Positions 37,801-53,280 of a stretch of 64,000 nucleotides of DNA are shown piece by piece (the stretch's first letter is position 1; each line of letters opens with the position of its first letter). Location: NCBI RefSeq assembly GCF_030463565.1, contig NC_134644.1, forward strand, positions 132,119,388-132,183,387, written 5' to 3'. Under the pieces are notes generated by a model. The model ran no database searches. It was given only the letters and a program-made list of their open reading frames with translations, and was not told the DNA's origin. The translations under genes and the position numbers were made by a program. This DNA is from Pelecanus crispus (taxonomy: Eukaryota > Chordata > Aves > Pelecaniformes > Pelecanidae).

Positions 37801-40800
37801 ACTTCCTTCAAAATATCCATGATTTTCTGACAGCCCTAAGAAGCAACCACAATAATTCCCCATCCTAAGAATGAAATGGCATGAGGGAGCAGGGGGAGAA
37901 GGACTGTATCAAGCAAGAACCCTTCCTATTCCTTTCTTAAACCATGCCTGCTTACAAGAGGCAATCTCACACAAATATTAGATATTTTTGGCTGATCTTG
38001 CTGAGCTGTTTCTCCTTGGCCATTTGGAAATCAAATTTATTAAAGAAAATACTGTATTTTTGGCTAGAGGTAGCTCAAGAGCTTTCCTCCTTAGAATCCA
38101 TGCGAAGATACTTCCCTCTTCAGTTCAGTGGAGCAGCACAAATTTGTGGCTAAGAAATTTTGGGCGTAATTCTGAAAGGAACAAACAAACAAGCCAAAGT
38201 CCAAGTTCACACAAATATCCTCTCAGGACAGTTGTTTATTTTATATAATTCTTCCAGCTGTGCAAAAGGTGCTCTAAACAAACAGAGCATGTTGCAGAAG
38301 AAAGGGAAGCAGCTCAACGCAACCTGCACTACGGCAGAGTTCTTCCCTGGGGGGTGAGAAGTCAGAGCCCAACAAGCTGCTGCGGCACACAACACAGGGC
38401 AGCAAGACCCAGGACCGGAAATTCTGTTGGCAGACAGACATTTCTGATGGTTCATCTCAAGGAATGTGTTAAGAACAGCACACAAGAATCCACTGAAGCA
38501 TTCAAGTAGTCAGAGGATCGACATATTTAACAAGTATATCCTTGGGCACAATCTGCTAGTGCTTTATCTATAAACTACTTAGCAATACACAAGTATCCCT
38601 CTGTTTCCTAGCGCTCCTATGTCACAGAGCACCATCAGACTAAGCAGTGCAGAAATAAGAACACACATTTTTCTTTTGCAACTGATGAGTAATATGTGAC
38701 TGAAAAATGATGAAAGGAGAGCAGAAAAGCAATCTGGTAGAGGAAAATGGTACATTAAAAAAAAATAGCAATGAAATATTCAGGAAAGGATGAATCAAAA
38801 CAAAACCCAAACTGAACATTTCCCCAAAATCAGAGATTTCAAAATACTAAACAATAAGAGACTTGATTATGAAGAAATCTAAACACATGCAAAAATAAAA
38901 GGGCCAGATCAACAAGGTGTTTTGAAGTATTATTAAAATGACGGTCCACCTTGAGAAGGTAGTTTTCAGATGCACTGACTACTCTGGACAACCTTATTTT
39001 ATACTCTCCATTTTTTCTTAAAGATATAAATGAAAACCGTTCTTGAGGAAAAAAACTGCACAAACTTGGAATAAACATGAAAGAGTAACAAGATGGGAAA
39101 CAAGTCATTACTAGACAGGAAAAGGCAGAAAGCAGAAATCCAGAAAACCTGAAGGAGAGTAACAAAACAACGGTTTAATCTTTTTGAGGGCAGTGGGACG
39201 CAGTGATGATGGCTAGGAACACACTCTCTTCTGGTCCTCTTTTACTGTAAGTAATTTATCATGGGCATGACCTCTCATCTATCTTAGTGTTTTAAATATA
39301 AAAGCTCCTCTTCAGTAAATACATTCTCATCTTTAAAACATAATTATGGTCTGAAAGTTGTCACTATAAATAGCACTAAGGAGCTTCATATTCATGTCTT
39401 CTTGATTTCTATATCAATTTACTTGATTGCAACAGTCAAGCATATGTCTTCTGGTCCTCCAGACTGAACGGAGTTCTTATGAGGGTTAGTCCTAAAGAGG
39501 TGTTCGACAGCATGACAGTTTTGAGTTTACGTCCATAAATAATAGTTGAAATATCAATGTGCAACTGTAAATTATAAAGGACAAAGCATTCACAAATGTT
39601 TAGCAACTTCCTTAAGAAAAGCAAGTATGTGAGTAAAAAAAAAAAAAAAAATTAGATTAGGGAAACTTAAAAAAAAATAAAAAGAATACATATTCCACTA
39701 ATCCATACTGGCATGCCAGGAAAACTTAAAGACAATTTGGAACAAACTTCCCAAATTCTTACAATTAGGAAATACATGAGGAATAACATCATGAATAAGT
39801 CTTCAAATTAGCAAGTGACCAAGAAGTACACGCTTTGCCAATTTCAGTTCAAATCAAAATACTTCATGATACAAGCATATTTTTAGTACTTTTACAAATA
39901 AATGAGTTCTTTGGAATAAGATTCTTCACTCACTAACACTCTCGTTTTTTTCCCTGCTGTGTCAGAAACAGCCATTTCCAGATGACTTTTGCAAATCTGC
40001 AAATTGAAAGGAACAATTAACATGTAATCTCATATGAATTTACAGTGTTTAAAAAAAGGACAAAAATCTTTTAAATACCATTCTTGGAAAAGTTTTTTTT
40101 TTCCTTCACTTTAACGACTGTCTGAAATAAATACTACACTAACCTGATGACACACTTATTTACTATATTTTCTTATGCCCGTTATTCAGTTGTTGGCAGT
40201 AATACAACTTCATTTAGCAATAGCTTGGACCCCTCAGTAAGGGAATGTGTACATAGTAGCTCTCTAATCTTGCTGCCCAGCTGCTGAGACGGTCACATGA
40301 GTCACTTGCTGCCTTTAGAGCAACACACACCACTTGCTGAATTTAGAGACATTCTCTGGTTCTGCACTGGCCTTACGTATAAATTGAGTAATACCCTATC
40401 CTAAACACACACCAAATTCTCTAGATGTTTTTTTTGTTCGGTTTTTTTTTTTTCTTTTTACTTTATTTTTCACTTAAACTGGTGAGTCGAAGAATGTATT
40501 TTTTACTAATGCAGTTAACAACCCAGCTCCACAAGTGATTTATGTACCCATTTTCAGCATTGTCGTTTTCACTCCAGTTAGGCTAACTTCAGGAATCAGT
40601 TCAAATGTAGGTAACTTCATCTCATTGTTCAGTGAAAATCCAGCCCTGGAAGAACGAAGAACTCTATCTGCCAGGACGATTCAGTATACAGCTTAGGAAC
40701 TTAGGAACAAAACACTTTACAACAATTCTTTCCTTATCAGGATTTTAAACCGTGACTGTTTGGAACACCACCTTATTCAACAGTCTATTTAAAAACAATT

Positions 40801-42632
40801 TACATAAAGACTGGCATAGTTACTTCCATGCAGCATTTGGGTCTACTGATACATAAAACTCCTTGTTGAAAATACTTTATTTATTAACATAATCTATAGG
40901 CACTACATAGGCAATGCTATCACATACAAACAGTACACAGCCTTACAGCAAAACACTGTGAGGATAATCTTCTTTGGACTGTCACTGTATCCTCAGTGTA
41001 GGCCCTACGATGCTTCATTTCACTCTGTATCACATACTATCTTTCCCATATTCTCCCTGTGTCTCATTATGGCACTGTTCTCTACAGATGGTTGTATATG
41101 GAAGTGTTCAACAGCACACCATATTATGCTCTGGTCATACGTGTATCATAGATTACCAGCGTAACAAAAACCCCACAGAATCATACTTCAAGGTACAGGG
41201 CTAATGCCACCAAAGCCGAGGAGTCTTTTAGATTATAGGAAACACACTTTTCCAGTTCAAAAATATATTGGCCCAAATGGCAAAAGGTGTTTTAGTGTGC
41301 CTAAAGAAGAAAGCAGCGTGTCAAACCTTATCTAACTCTACTAGTTTCAAGTACGGCCAAGCTTGCCTTAAAACAGTCTTTACAGACTTCTTGCCAGTAG
41401 GAAATCACAGTAGGCAATGTCCCAGCTCGCCAGTCGAGCAGCAGCACACTTTCAAGTTAAATACTCTAATCTGTCAGATAACATTAAATAGAGCTCCGTA
41501 ACTAGCCAGAATAGAGTATCGAGTAGTAACAACTAACTAAACTTTTCACTCATGTTGTATCATTCTGAATTAGCTTTTGTAAAAATAAATGAAAATGGTT
41601 ATTGCTAAGCTGTTTCGGCAAACTTTGCACTGTAATTCAACTAAGCACAAGCAAATTCTTTGTATTGGTATTTAATACCTAAAAAATTGTCACTGATGTA
41701 CACAGTGACAGTCAACCTACAGTCAAATTTCAGACTAACACACACATATCTACTGTTCTTGAGTAACATCTAAGACTTCCGAAGTCAAAAGGCAGAACTA
41801 CATTTTTCTGGTTTATTTTTTGCACCTTACAGAATTTTCTGCCAAGTCAGTATTGCTGTTTCTCATGTTTGTGTGACTATTTACACAGCGACAGTATACA
41901 ATTAGAAAAGTTGAATGAGGAAAATACAACTTCAGAAAACAAAGTGAGAGGAACATGGGGCAAGATTAGCAATTGAAACTACTAATCCAGATGAATCTCA
42001 GTCTCCAATCCAGCTGGCATAAATTCTCATCCTCCTTTACTCTATCTTTCCCATAATCAGTATAGCATTCCATTCGGGTATTTGGCTATCACAACATAAT
42101 ATTCTACATCAAAATTAGGAATTGCTACCCCCCCACACTGAGAAAAGGTTTTGCATATACCATTTTTAATCAACAATTTGTCTCAAATAACCAGAATGCC
42201 TTAAAGCAGGCCAAACCATGCTGACATATAAAACAATTCTTGGAAAAAAGGCTGCAATTTGATAATGCACGTATTATGCACTCTGTTAAAGAAGCCTCTC
42301 TCCTTAAGAATTCAAGTTCATGGGTACATTTCTGTGATAACCCAAAACCTTCCAGATGGGCTCTAGTAAGAGGTAGCTGCCTGGAATAAAAACATTGCCT
42401 ACAGAATCATGTATGATGGTTTAGTGGATTAGCATGTTAAAAGCATAATCTCTTTTGACACAGCTATTTTTAAGTAGTCTTAAAAAAAGTATAAAATGTT
42501 AATTCTGTTTTCCAATAAACATAACTTTTGATCTGCTGAGTCAGAGGTGTTATGCATAATAATCACAGCAGGAGTACAATGCTATTTGTATTTGTTTGGA
42601 GGAAAAAGCATGAGCACAATTCCATGCAAATA

Positions 42633-42650
42633 ATAAAACAAAACAAAACA
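42633..42650. repeat. AAAAC simple repeat
   Basis: A run of AAAAC units; a similar run is at 13189-13217. Confidence 0.85.
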
Positions 42651-43041
42651 ATCACGGAGCAGAATTCAACTAAAGGTAAATACACCAGAGGGGAACAGTA
42701 ATTCTGACAAAACAAAACACTTGTTTTCCTAGGTACAATCCACATTACTAGAAAGTCAACTCCAAAGCCATGTAACATTTACATTCAGGTTTTATAATAC
42801 ACACTCCCAACACCGGACTAAAATACTGTGTGCTAAGTCAGTACCGTATCACTTTTCTATGTATCACTTCTAATTCTGAATTCAAACCCACAAAACCAAC
42901 AAACTCGCTAACCTTAGAAAGGACTTTACCACGCACTATGTGAATGCAGTAGAAGAGCTTTGTGTCTGTACAGCTCCCAGAAATAACCATGGCAGGGTTC
43001 TGAATACCTATGCATGTCTAGGTACCTAACCTTTTTACCTC

Positions 43042-43066
43042 AAAAAAAAAAAAAAAAAAAAAAAAA
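43042..43066. repeat. Poly(A) tract, 25 A
   Basis: Twenty-five A on the plus strand in the PLAG1 intron. Confidence 0.95.
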
Positions 43067-46000
43067 GGATGTACATGGATACAACGTAATTTTTTTTTTC
43101 TTTGATCAAGTTCTGGCGGTTTTGTTACTGAAAACTGCATTCTTCTACATGTACATTATGTATTATTTTCATAAATATATTACTATAACACACATTGCCT
43201 TACTGAGGGATCCAAGCTATTGCTAAATGAATCTCCCATGACATCTAAGTATCATTTACTTTGTTGAAAAATATCATCAGATTAGTATAGTAGCTACTTT
43301 TCTTTGCTTTCAATACAGTTAAATATTTTTCCAAGATCTTTAGTAAAAGGATTTTTGTCCTTTTCAAACACTCTGACTTCATATGTGGTTATACTAATTG
43401 CCCTTTCACATCGACAGACTTGTAAAAATCATCCTGAAGTGTCCATTTCTGATACTGCAGAAAAAAAAGAAAATGTCAGTGAGTGAAGGAAGGATCTTAT
43501 TCCAAATAATTAATTTATCTGTAAAAGCCAGAGTAAAGCAGTTCCCTGTTCACACTGTAGAAAGAGACCAATCCTTCACTGCAGGTCTGCTCCTTCCACA
43601 TTCAGGACATTGCAGTTCCATCATTAAGCAGCATCCCCTGCCGAGAAGCACATGACTCTACTGTTCCATGATGTACCCTCAGTGACCACCAGTTTCTGAA
43701 TGATGCTAAAAAAAAATACTGGTTTTAACCTATAAAACCCTGAACAGCTTGATTCTTGACAACCTGAAAGATGACTGCTTTTCATGAGTGCCACCTGAAA
43801 CAATCTCAAATGCATGCTACAATAAAAAAAAACAGATGGAGAAATACCACTCACTCCCTGAGAAGCATTTCAACTTTAACATAGATCTCTTATTCTGAGA
43901 CAGGCTTAAAATGTTAGCATTATAGACTATACGGTTATTACTGTACATTTACTAATGACCTACCTAGAATTTGATAGATGGAAATGATGATATTTGGAAA
44001 GCATGAAGTAGAGGCTGAATATCCTGGACATCACAGTGAAGCATCCAACTGGATTTTAATAAGCTTTGCCAGGGGAGCCTGGGACATGAGTTTGTATTGA
44101 CTGTTCAATTTAATTTGTTTTGGTTTATAGCAAAGCACTGTTGAAGAGGCCAAGGAAACTTTCAAATAATCTGGTCAAGATCAGACAGGAAAAAAGTCTC
44201 CCTCTTCTACCTACAAATTCTATAGTTCAGACTTTGCTAGCCACTGCAACACACTCAAGAAATATCAAGAAACAGACTTCCTAAACGACTGATGAATGCA
44301 ACAAGTGGAGGGGAAAAAACCAATAATTTTTTATCTCCACATAACCAGTCTAAAATACCCAAAGCAAGAAGACAGAATACTTTTCAGGCCTGAGGTCTGC
44401 CAGGCATGGGGGGGAGTATACGTATTTTTGACTACATAGTGTCTCAGATGTACCCCCAAACACAAAATCACATCATGAATTTACAAAGTTGCTAAGTAAC
44501 AGTTCATTTGTAAGAGGGATACAAATATATTATGGTATCCATCCACTAGACCTCTTAACCTTCCCACAAAGGCCTAAGTTACAAAAAGTTTGGAAAAAAA
44601 AAAAAAATATGGATGGATAATCTTCAGAGCACTCTTGGCAGCAAAAATGGTAACAAATTTTTATGTGTATTTGGGAAGGAGTAATTAACAAATCATTTAA
44701 GCTCTGTCTTCTTCACACTACGAGTCTTACTATCTCAATGAAACAAATGCAATAGAAGTACTACTTCACCTAACAGTTACAGAGCACTTGCAACTTGACA
44801 GCAAATTTCTGCCTGCCTTTAAGCTTTTTTGTTAACCTACCCACGTAAAACCTTTACGCTAAAACTAACCAAATATCAAACTACCTCCTTTATGATAAAA
44901 GTCGGACACTTAGCAGAAAGGATTATTTGACTTTCGACCACAGTTTAACAACTAAAACTATGACAGGAATAGGGGAGCTTTAGGGCATCCATGAAGTCTT
45001 TGAGCATTTGCTCAAAGTTGAGAGACTTTCTGTGGCTTGATTCCTGATGAAAACTGGAACAAACAGCCCAATACTAAAATACTTATTCAGCCAAAACCTT
45101 TAGGGAATTCAATCTGCCTAATGAAGAATTGTGGAATTCATCTCAAGATAACTGAAAATATTATCAGTTTTTAGGTTGCAACATTACTGTGTGACTGAAA
45201 TCACAAATTCATAGGATTTAAATATTTTGAGAGACTGAGGGGCAGTGATTTAAGTCATCAGAGCCCCTTCCTGACCACACCTCCCTTTTCACTCAAGGCT
45301 TGAAGAAAGATCCAGTCTCCTTTTATGTTCAGTAATTTTATTAGGCAAACTACAGAAAAATAGAAAATAATAATACATATTCAACCTCCCCAAACTAAAG
45401 TACCTTTCTACTCCAATCAAATGAACGAGTAATCAATGCAGTTAAAAACTGCTTAAATGCACTTCCCTTTCACTACAAATATTTAAGTGTAATGAAGAGT
45501 AAGAATTTTGTTTTACATGATGCATAGATAAAAACTGTACTAGAAACCAAAATGTATTACTCAAGATGGACTTAACTTACTTTTTCTCAAATATTCTGAA
45601 GTGGTCAGGTTTTCCAAGGTAAAATAATATTATACTACAGGGGAGACCTCTAAAACCATTTTTTTCCCCCAGAAACTTATTTCATAGTTTATCATTTCTG
45701 AAAGTGTAATCTGTATCTCTGTTTGCCTTCTACAGCAATTGATGCTAGGACTGTGTGTGAGTATTTCTTATGAGAAATAGTGATACCACATATTTGACTA
45801 ACACTGCAAGGCTTCAAAACCTGACATCTTTTCTTCATGGGCTAGTTTAATATTCATCCAGTTTGGGACTATTCCCATCATCCAAATACCAGTATGATTA
45901 AGTTTCCCATGTTACTCTACACCCCATTTTCATACTTGTAGCATCATCAGCACAAGTTAGTTCCACAGTACTCTTCAGCACAATTTTTGAGTACAAAAAT

Positions 46001-47273
46001 GATCAATATCAACACTTAATGGGACGCAGATTCATATTGAGAGAACAGAAGAGTTTCAACTAAGTGAAAGAACTGCTGGGTTCAGAAAAGAGTGTATCCA
46101 AAAGAAAAGGATACACTTGTGCAGCTAAGACAAAAACCCTTTAAAATTACAACTGGGAAAGCATTACATTTTACAAGTAATAAGAAATTAAATGAGTTTG
46201 ATATAAATATTTCATATATACTTTTTAAAGCCATTTCAACACATATTAAAAACAGCCTGCATAATTAGGTTAATTAACATATTATGATCCTTGGTAACTT
46301 TTTAAGTAACAAATAATGTAACTTTGTTGTTTAGGAATAGAGCTGATTTCATTGTACTGGTATGCTTACAACTGTACTTAAACACCATTTAAAATAGCAT
46401 GTAGCAACACTATCCTTTGACAGATGCAATAATATTTTTATTACTTTTTCTGAAACCGATTAAAATATAGCCATAAGCTATATGTTTGTGCTGGGGTACA
46501 ATTAGAAGTGGTTTAGTCTAAACACAATCCCAGTATTCAAAAGAATTAAAGAAAACTGTCAAGTCACAGAGGAAAAAAAATCTACAGATTCAAATTAACT
46601 GGCATTTATTGCGATCAGCTAGGTCTAAGCTCTTCTCTAAGCTACATAGTTCACAGTTTCCTAGTGTCCTAGATGAAAAAAATTATGCGTGTATTGACCA
46701 CAGTAACTTCCAGTGAACAAAATAAGCTTGAACAATGTCTTTGTTTAGCTTTTAAACAGAGCACAAAACCCCGAGAGGATTTTACATTTGTTTCATTTTA
46801 GTTTAATACTCACTCTTCCTAAAGTACTTGCGAGGGGAAGATTACCAGTAACTGATAACAGGTAGCTAACATCATAAATTTATGCCTTTGTAGCGTATCA
46901 TCTGATGAAAACGTAAGAACAGCTGTAGGCAATTTCTGCTTTTACATATTTATATTGTACCTATACTTCCATGTGATAAATACAGTATTATTATTAAGCC
47001 TTGCATGTAGGCAGCTGTAGTAAATGCACAATTAGTATAAATGAAAATTCCACACGTGACAGTAAGAGTTTGAAGAAACTTAACATTTACAAACTTGTAA
47101 ATCTTTTATTACTAACTATACAGGCTTGATTAAAATTTAATAGTAAGCTGCCAGAATTTCTCTTTCTCCCTTTTCTTCAAAAAGGTCTCTTTAAAAAAAA
47201 AAATTCCTATATCACAACTGATTCAAAAGACATGACATTCTCCCTAAACAGCCAGATGTTTTTTTAAAATAGG

Positions 47274-47288
47274 GGTGTGTGTGTGTGT
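47274..47288. repeat. (GT)n microsatellite
   Basis: About seven to eight GT units on the plus strand. Confidence 0.85.
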
Positions 47289-47731
47289 ATCTATATTACA
47301 TGTAAATATAACATTAATGATAAATACATATACCACACAATAAACAGTTTTATTGGAAGTGACAACCACTTGGGACAGTAAAAGCTGATTTGCATACACA
47401 GGGTCTTTCTGCTGCTCAAACATCTAGTGTAATGAGATCTCATTAATTTAGACAATTTGCAGGGCTTTTTAGAGAACTCATGCACTAGTAAATCTGATAC
47501 CCTGTAGTATACAAATACATACTCAATAAATGAAGAGGGAAGATAAGCTTTCTGACATTGTCCTTGCTTTTTGATTACTCGGCAATTCACAGTAAATGTG
47601 CATAAGACAGAATCAGCCATCTACATCTTATTTAATGTGAAATACTTCAGATTTGGCAAAGTGCAATGTGACCCACAAGCATAAAGAAAAGCTTTTACAG
47701 TGAAAGTTAGTGATACACAGTGTCAGGCTAC

Positions 47732-47746
47732 CAGGTAAATTACCTG
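47732..47746. repeat. 15-nt perfect palindrome with paired CAGGTA E-boxes
   Basis: CAGGTAAATTACCTG is its own reverse complement around a central A. Each half is a ZEB-type E-box (CAGGTA). Function is not known. Confidence 0.7.
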
Positions 47747-50700
47747 TACAATATGTAAGTAAGTCTACGTGCAATCTGCATGGTTAAATGATATCAAATA
47801 AAGTATTATTTACAACAATAAGGAAGAGATTATTAGTTATCCTAACTTTAGTAAAAAAACAACTTTGACAAATAATTCCCTTTAAACACTTTCTAATCTG
47901 ATTTCTAGGGATATTCTCCTTTCAGAGAGGAATTTAGCACATTAAGTGCAAAAGAAGATTATAGCAATTCAGTTTACTGTAACAGATACTTTTTGCATTT
48001 TTCCAAGTTCCTTTGCATAGTTATTTCTTAATTGCATTTGATGTCAATTCTAGGTTTTACTTTCCTGATTCCCACTTGACTTCTCAAAGCTGATTTGAGC
48101 TATTTGACTTCAGAGTTTTGAGTTACTGTTCTGTGTATTACAGCCACAGTTGTCTACATTCATTTGTTTTATCTAATCTCACTTTTTGGTTTTATACTAG
48201 TTCAGCCCTGGGGGTTTTTTTCCCTCTTTCCTTTCCTTTAAACAAATAAAATAAAATTATGCACATCAGGCCACATTCCACTCTCTTGGTGCCCCCTTGT
48301 TAGCCTATCAAAACTGCCAGGGTTGGGCATGTGTAAAATAGCCCATCACTCTGGCCATGTATTTTAATGTATTTGACAAGGTATCTCTACACTCTGGACA
48401 GACAGTGAATTAGGAAAGGGACAGAAGTTATTACAAAGAAGGCTATAACAGAAACTGATTTATTCCTTCAACATGAGAATAACTATATAAGCTTTCCCAC
48501 TCTTCACTCTCAAGTATATACTTATGCAGTCATCTCAAAACCCCACTATGTACTGTGGTTAATTTTAATGCCATGATCCTACAGTAACTGTTCACAAGAC
48601 ATGCAGGGTCCATTTAAATATTAACAATTTTAATATATCCTATGAGAAGGCCCCATCCTTTATAACTGTTATCACATAACTATTTTTAAAAGCATGTTAT
48701 ATCCTGTCAAAAATTTAAAAAAACCCTCTAATTCTATTAATTTCTGCTAATTCGTCCTTTAAGATGAGACAATAACAGGTGAACACTGATACTGAAGTAG
48801 ACCAAAAAAAAAAAAAACCTTTAACAAGCCAATTTAAATAAAAGTAAAACTGAACTTGCACTAATGGTGACCAGTTCTGTTCAATATTAGGTTTTCATAA
48901 CTTGTGTACAATTAGAATTTTTGGCATTTGATGTTTGGTGGACAACTGTTCATTTAAACTGCATTAGTAACTGCAATCTATTCAATTTCAGATAAAGAGT
49001 CACTATATTCCTTGAAAAATTAAAAATAAAATATAGGCAGCTGTGTAAGTGATTATATTGAGAGTTAATCAATGTTTTACATTCAAGTTACAAGTTCACA
49101 CAATTTAAAAATCAAAATAAATTTAATTAAATTCTAGGTGTGATTTTTTGATTAGCAGGAAAAATACACAACTCTCTATTATCCAAATGCTCAGACAAAT
49201 GCAAAAAAAATCCCCTACACTTCAGAAATGTAAACATTTTACATTTGATCAATACAAAAATGTTTCTTTGTTCTAATATTTGAATTATTTTTAAATAGTT
49301 TTTTAAGGCTACCTAAACATTTGGTAATTGGTTAAAGATGCTTAACAGTTCAGTGGATAGATACTGCACATTTCTTTCAAAAGTAATGCAAGCTAAATCC
49401 TCACTAGTAGCAGATATTTGGAGAATATCTCCTTGAGAGCAAGTGCTCTATCACTTCAGTGGTGGTGGCTGCTAGCTCCTTTTAACTCTACACTGATTTG
49501 AGAATGGTCTAATTGCTCTAACATATCTCACATTTTCCAGAATATCTCCCCTTGGTAAACAGATAAACTTGTTCAAGAACTCTCCCAAAAGGCACTTGCT
49601 GACAAAAACTTGTTTTAAAGATATAAGAGGTTATAAATACAAAATTTTAAAAACTTATGTTTTAGACTCTGAAATAAAACATCTCTTTTAACAAAATAAC
49701 CTTGAACAGTTACAAACAGTGGTTTATTTAGAACATGAGCAGTGCTCTCTTTAACCCATTAATTTTAAAACACATGCACTACCCTGAAAGGAGGAGACTT
49801 AAGGGCACCATTTTGACTGACTAGCTGCAGAGATGGACGACCATTAGAAGTGGCTGCGCTTTGTATGGAGTGCCTTTTGGAATTACACAAACTTTTAAAA
49901 AGTTTCTTAATTTAAATCTCAAAGTTCTACACTGGGAAACTAATTTTTCAGGATAATTACTAAATGAAAAGTACACACCAAGAGACACACTTGAACTAAG
50001 CATTCAAGAAAAGCTGAATGCATGTCAATTTAGATTCCTCTATTTGCTGTACTGTTGTAGAATACTGTAGTTATTAACTTCTAAACATTATTGAATAGGA
50101 TTGATAAGTATCTAAGAAGGATTTTAATACATTTACAGCTCCCCGGCTTATCTACAAAAAGCAGGGTAACTTTACCAACAACAGCCCATAGTATTTGTTT
50201 CCTCAGGTGTTTTAATTTTAGAAAATCTTGAAAAAATCATACTGAATCATGTATAGAACGAGAGCAACATATAATAGAGAAGATTATCTTAACTCTTAGA
50301 AGTAAGGAAGCTTTGAAAGTTACTTCTATTTTTATCAAACACCACATCATCCCTGTAAGAAGAATTCAGTTTTCTACAAAAAGAGAGTACGTAAGTTTGT
50401 AAAAAACAATCCTAAACAACATTTATCTTCTGCTAGTATTATCACCATCTGGATTACACCTTAAAATTAAAGCCAGTTTAGAAGAGTATCAAATTCTGTG
50501 AGACCATCCTTTCCTCTTCCTCCTCCCCATGTCCTGAATTTTGTACTATGGTTGCATACACTGAATTTACTTTGTAATACATAACTAAGTCAAGAAAGAT
50601 ACTCCACATGTGCTTCTTGCATGTTGTTATTACCAGTGCCTACACCTATTTTCAGCATTACAATATTAATGATTTAGAAGCTCTTAGTTAAGTAAAAATG

Positions 50701-52742
50701 TAATAATACATTAAACACTTCAATACTGATGGTCACAGACGCAGTATTTCAAGAACTCTTAAACACTGTTCTGAGTACCATTATACTAAAGTTAGTTCTG
50801 TACATCTACTACTATCTATCTACCCTGGTACATTAAAAACACCAACACATGGTGTACTGCTATTAATTTATCAAGTTTCTATGCATTTCAGGATAATGTT
50901 ACTTCAGTCAATAAAAAGAAGAGATCAGTGTAAGAAATATTTGGAAAGGAACTTTGAAGTATGAATTCTTGCTACCTCTGAAAGAGACCTCTAAACCATA
51001 AAAGACAGTTTTGGAAAAACGTTCAATTTCATTCCTTTACACAAACTGATTAATCTTTCTTCCTTAATGAGCTTTTTTTTCTAGCCTAAGAGTAGTTAAT
51101 GTGAATTAATTTTCACAACTGTGAGTCACTGGAAAACTTTGAGATTTCGTCCAAAATCTCTAACCACAAGACTATCCTAGTCAACAACTACTGTACAACA
51201 ACTTCTTTGGTCACACTTCCAGAAAAGGTAGAGATCATTTGCGAGCACATGCTATTCAACACAGAAGGCTATCACAACTGATGCTCAACTTGCACATGTT
51301 CAAATAAAACATTTGCTGAAATAGCCTCCCTACAAGTTCAGTACTCCATCTTCTCCCTCGAGAACCATATACCTGTATTCAATTTTTAATCTAAAATTGA
51401 ACACAAAGACTACAAAAAGAAGGCATGTGTAAAGGAAACATCATAACTCCTCACAAAGATATCAAATTGCCATGTTAAGAGGCGATGTTTATTTTTTAAA
51501 TAGGATATTTCACTGAAAATTAAAATACATAGGAGATAATAGGGACAAACAGAGCATTTCACATCATTACAGTTAAACATTTACAAGTTAAAAATTAAGC
51601 AAAAAAACTGTATCAGCCAGAACCCATGCTAAAAGCATGCATGCACACACACATGCACACATATACATGAAACCAGACCGCAGTTAGGATGATTTTTCTT
51701 TTTTTAAACAAAGCCAGAGGCAATTCTTCCAAGTGATGTTATAATTACACAGCTAAGGTGTACTTGTAAAAAGCCCCTAGTTTGGCCAATTAAAACCTAC
51801 AGTTATTTTCACCACTTCCCAAAGTTTTTGGGACTGTTCAGAAGATTTAAGTATAGAACAAACTCTACAATGCTTTTCAACAAACCCAGGTGTCCCCAAC
51901 AAAACTGAATTTATTCAAAGTAAAAATAATGCACTTCACAACTTTTACAAAATGTCTGTGAAACTGCCCTATGCACACAGGTCTCCTCCCAGGGAATTCA
52001 TAGCTAGCAGAACAGCACTAGGTTTTAATATTAAACAATCTGAGACTATTTCACTTCTGCAACACCCATTCCAAAAAACGCTCTCCAAAACACAGCATTT
52101 TAATTAACACACCAAGACAACTCCCCTGAAGACCTGCTACACACAAAAGAATTGCTTTGATCCAAACGAATCTGCACGTTTTCCCCTATTATTCTGCCTT
52201 AATTTATCAGACCAGGGCCGATTTGATACCTTTCCATTAAAAAAAAAAAACAACGAACCATCCCTCTGCTAGAGGCAGAGGTGCTGCAGAGGTGATGATA
52301 ACCCTAGGAAAAGAGAAGCTGTCTCTTTAAAATGCCCTGCTATGTCCCTGATCCCACGTGGAACCAACATCAGCAGCACTTTCGCATTAACTTCAATGTG
52401 AGGCGAGATGAGGCATCATTATTTTATATAAATAAAACGAGGAGACTGCAGAATACATTCTTTGTAGGAGACAAACAGGTGAACTGAACGTGCCAGGGAA
52501 ATCAGCAACCACCCGCAGAAGAGGTGCCCTGCCCCTGAGCCCTCTCTGCTTTCCCTATGGAGCATTACCTCAACCCCACACTACTCTGAAGAATCCAGTT
52601 TAAAAAGAGGAGGGAGCCACCAGGAAAACTTGAAATTCAAAGGCAACGAAAATGCACTTTATAAACCGGAAAGGTTTACTCTTTGCTCACACATCCTAAT
52701 TAGATCAGGAAAGTGACACTACAAAGGCATTACATTCCGGTC

Positions 52743-52743
52743 C

Positions 52744-52775
<32 letters not shown>

Positions 52776-52810
52776 AAGAAAGAAAGGGAAAAAAGGCAGA
52801 GGAAAAGAAA
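52743..52810. repeat. Poly(A)/GA-rich low-complexity tract
   Basis: Long A-runs broken by G, grading into GAAA units, about 1.6 kb inside the PLAG1 intron from exon 1. Confidence 0.9.
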
Positions 52811-53261
52811 GGAGCCCCCATCTCCAAACTCCCCCCAAACATACAAGAAAAGCATTAAGAAAGGAAGTTATAAAGCAGCACATACGGCATTTATCTTATC
52901 TAGGATCACTCCACATTACCCCCAAGTTATGCACTTTCTGCACTATCATCTCCCCCTACCTCTCTCTCCTGAAAGGGATTTTCACGTTTTCTCATTGTCG
53001 GTGGCGAGTTATAAGAGGCTTTTGCCTTTCCAAAGAATTCATCAACAAAAAAAAATAATAAATATTAACTCCTTGCTCCCTGAGACCTTAAAACGGTCTC
53101 GGGAAGACACGGGTTTTATTCTGTTACCTTGAGGAAGAAAAGGGGGAGCAGCCCCGATTTTTAGGTATTTTTTGGCATTTTTTTCTGATTTTTATTTTGT
53201 TATATGCCTCAGTTCTCCCTCCATTTTGGTTGTTTATGATACTGACAACAAGCTGTCCCTG

Positions 53262-53280
53262 CTCTCTCTCTCTCTCTCTC
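53262..53280. repeat. (CT)n microsatellite
   Basis: About nine and a half CT units at the edge of the CpG island; GA on the PLAG1 strand. Confidence 0.9.

Noticed and set aside
44998-45017. 8-bp hairpin (CTTTGAGC/GCTCAAAG)
   Set aside because: Stems this short are expected by chance many times in 64 kb, and nothing nearby supports a function.
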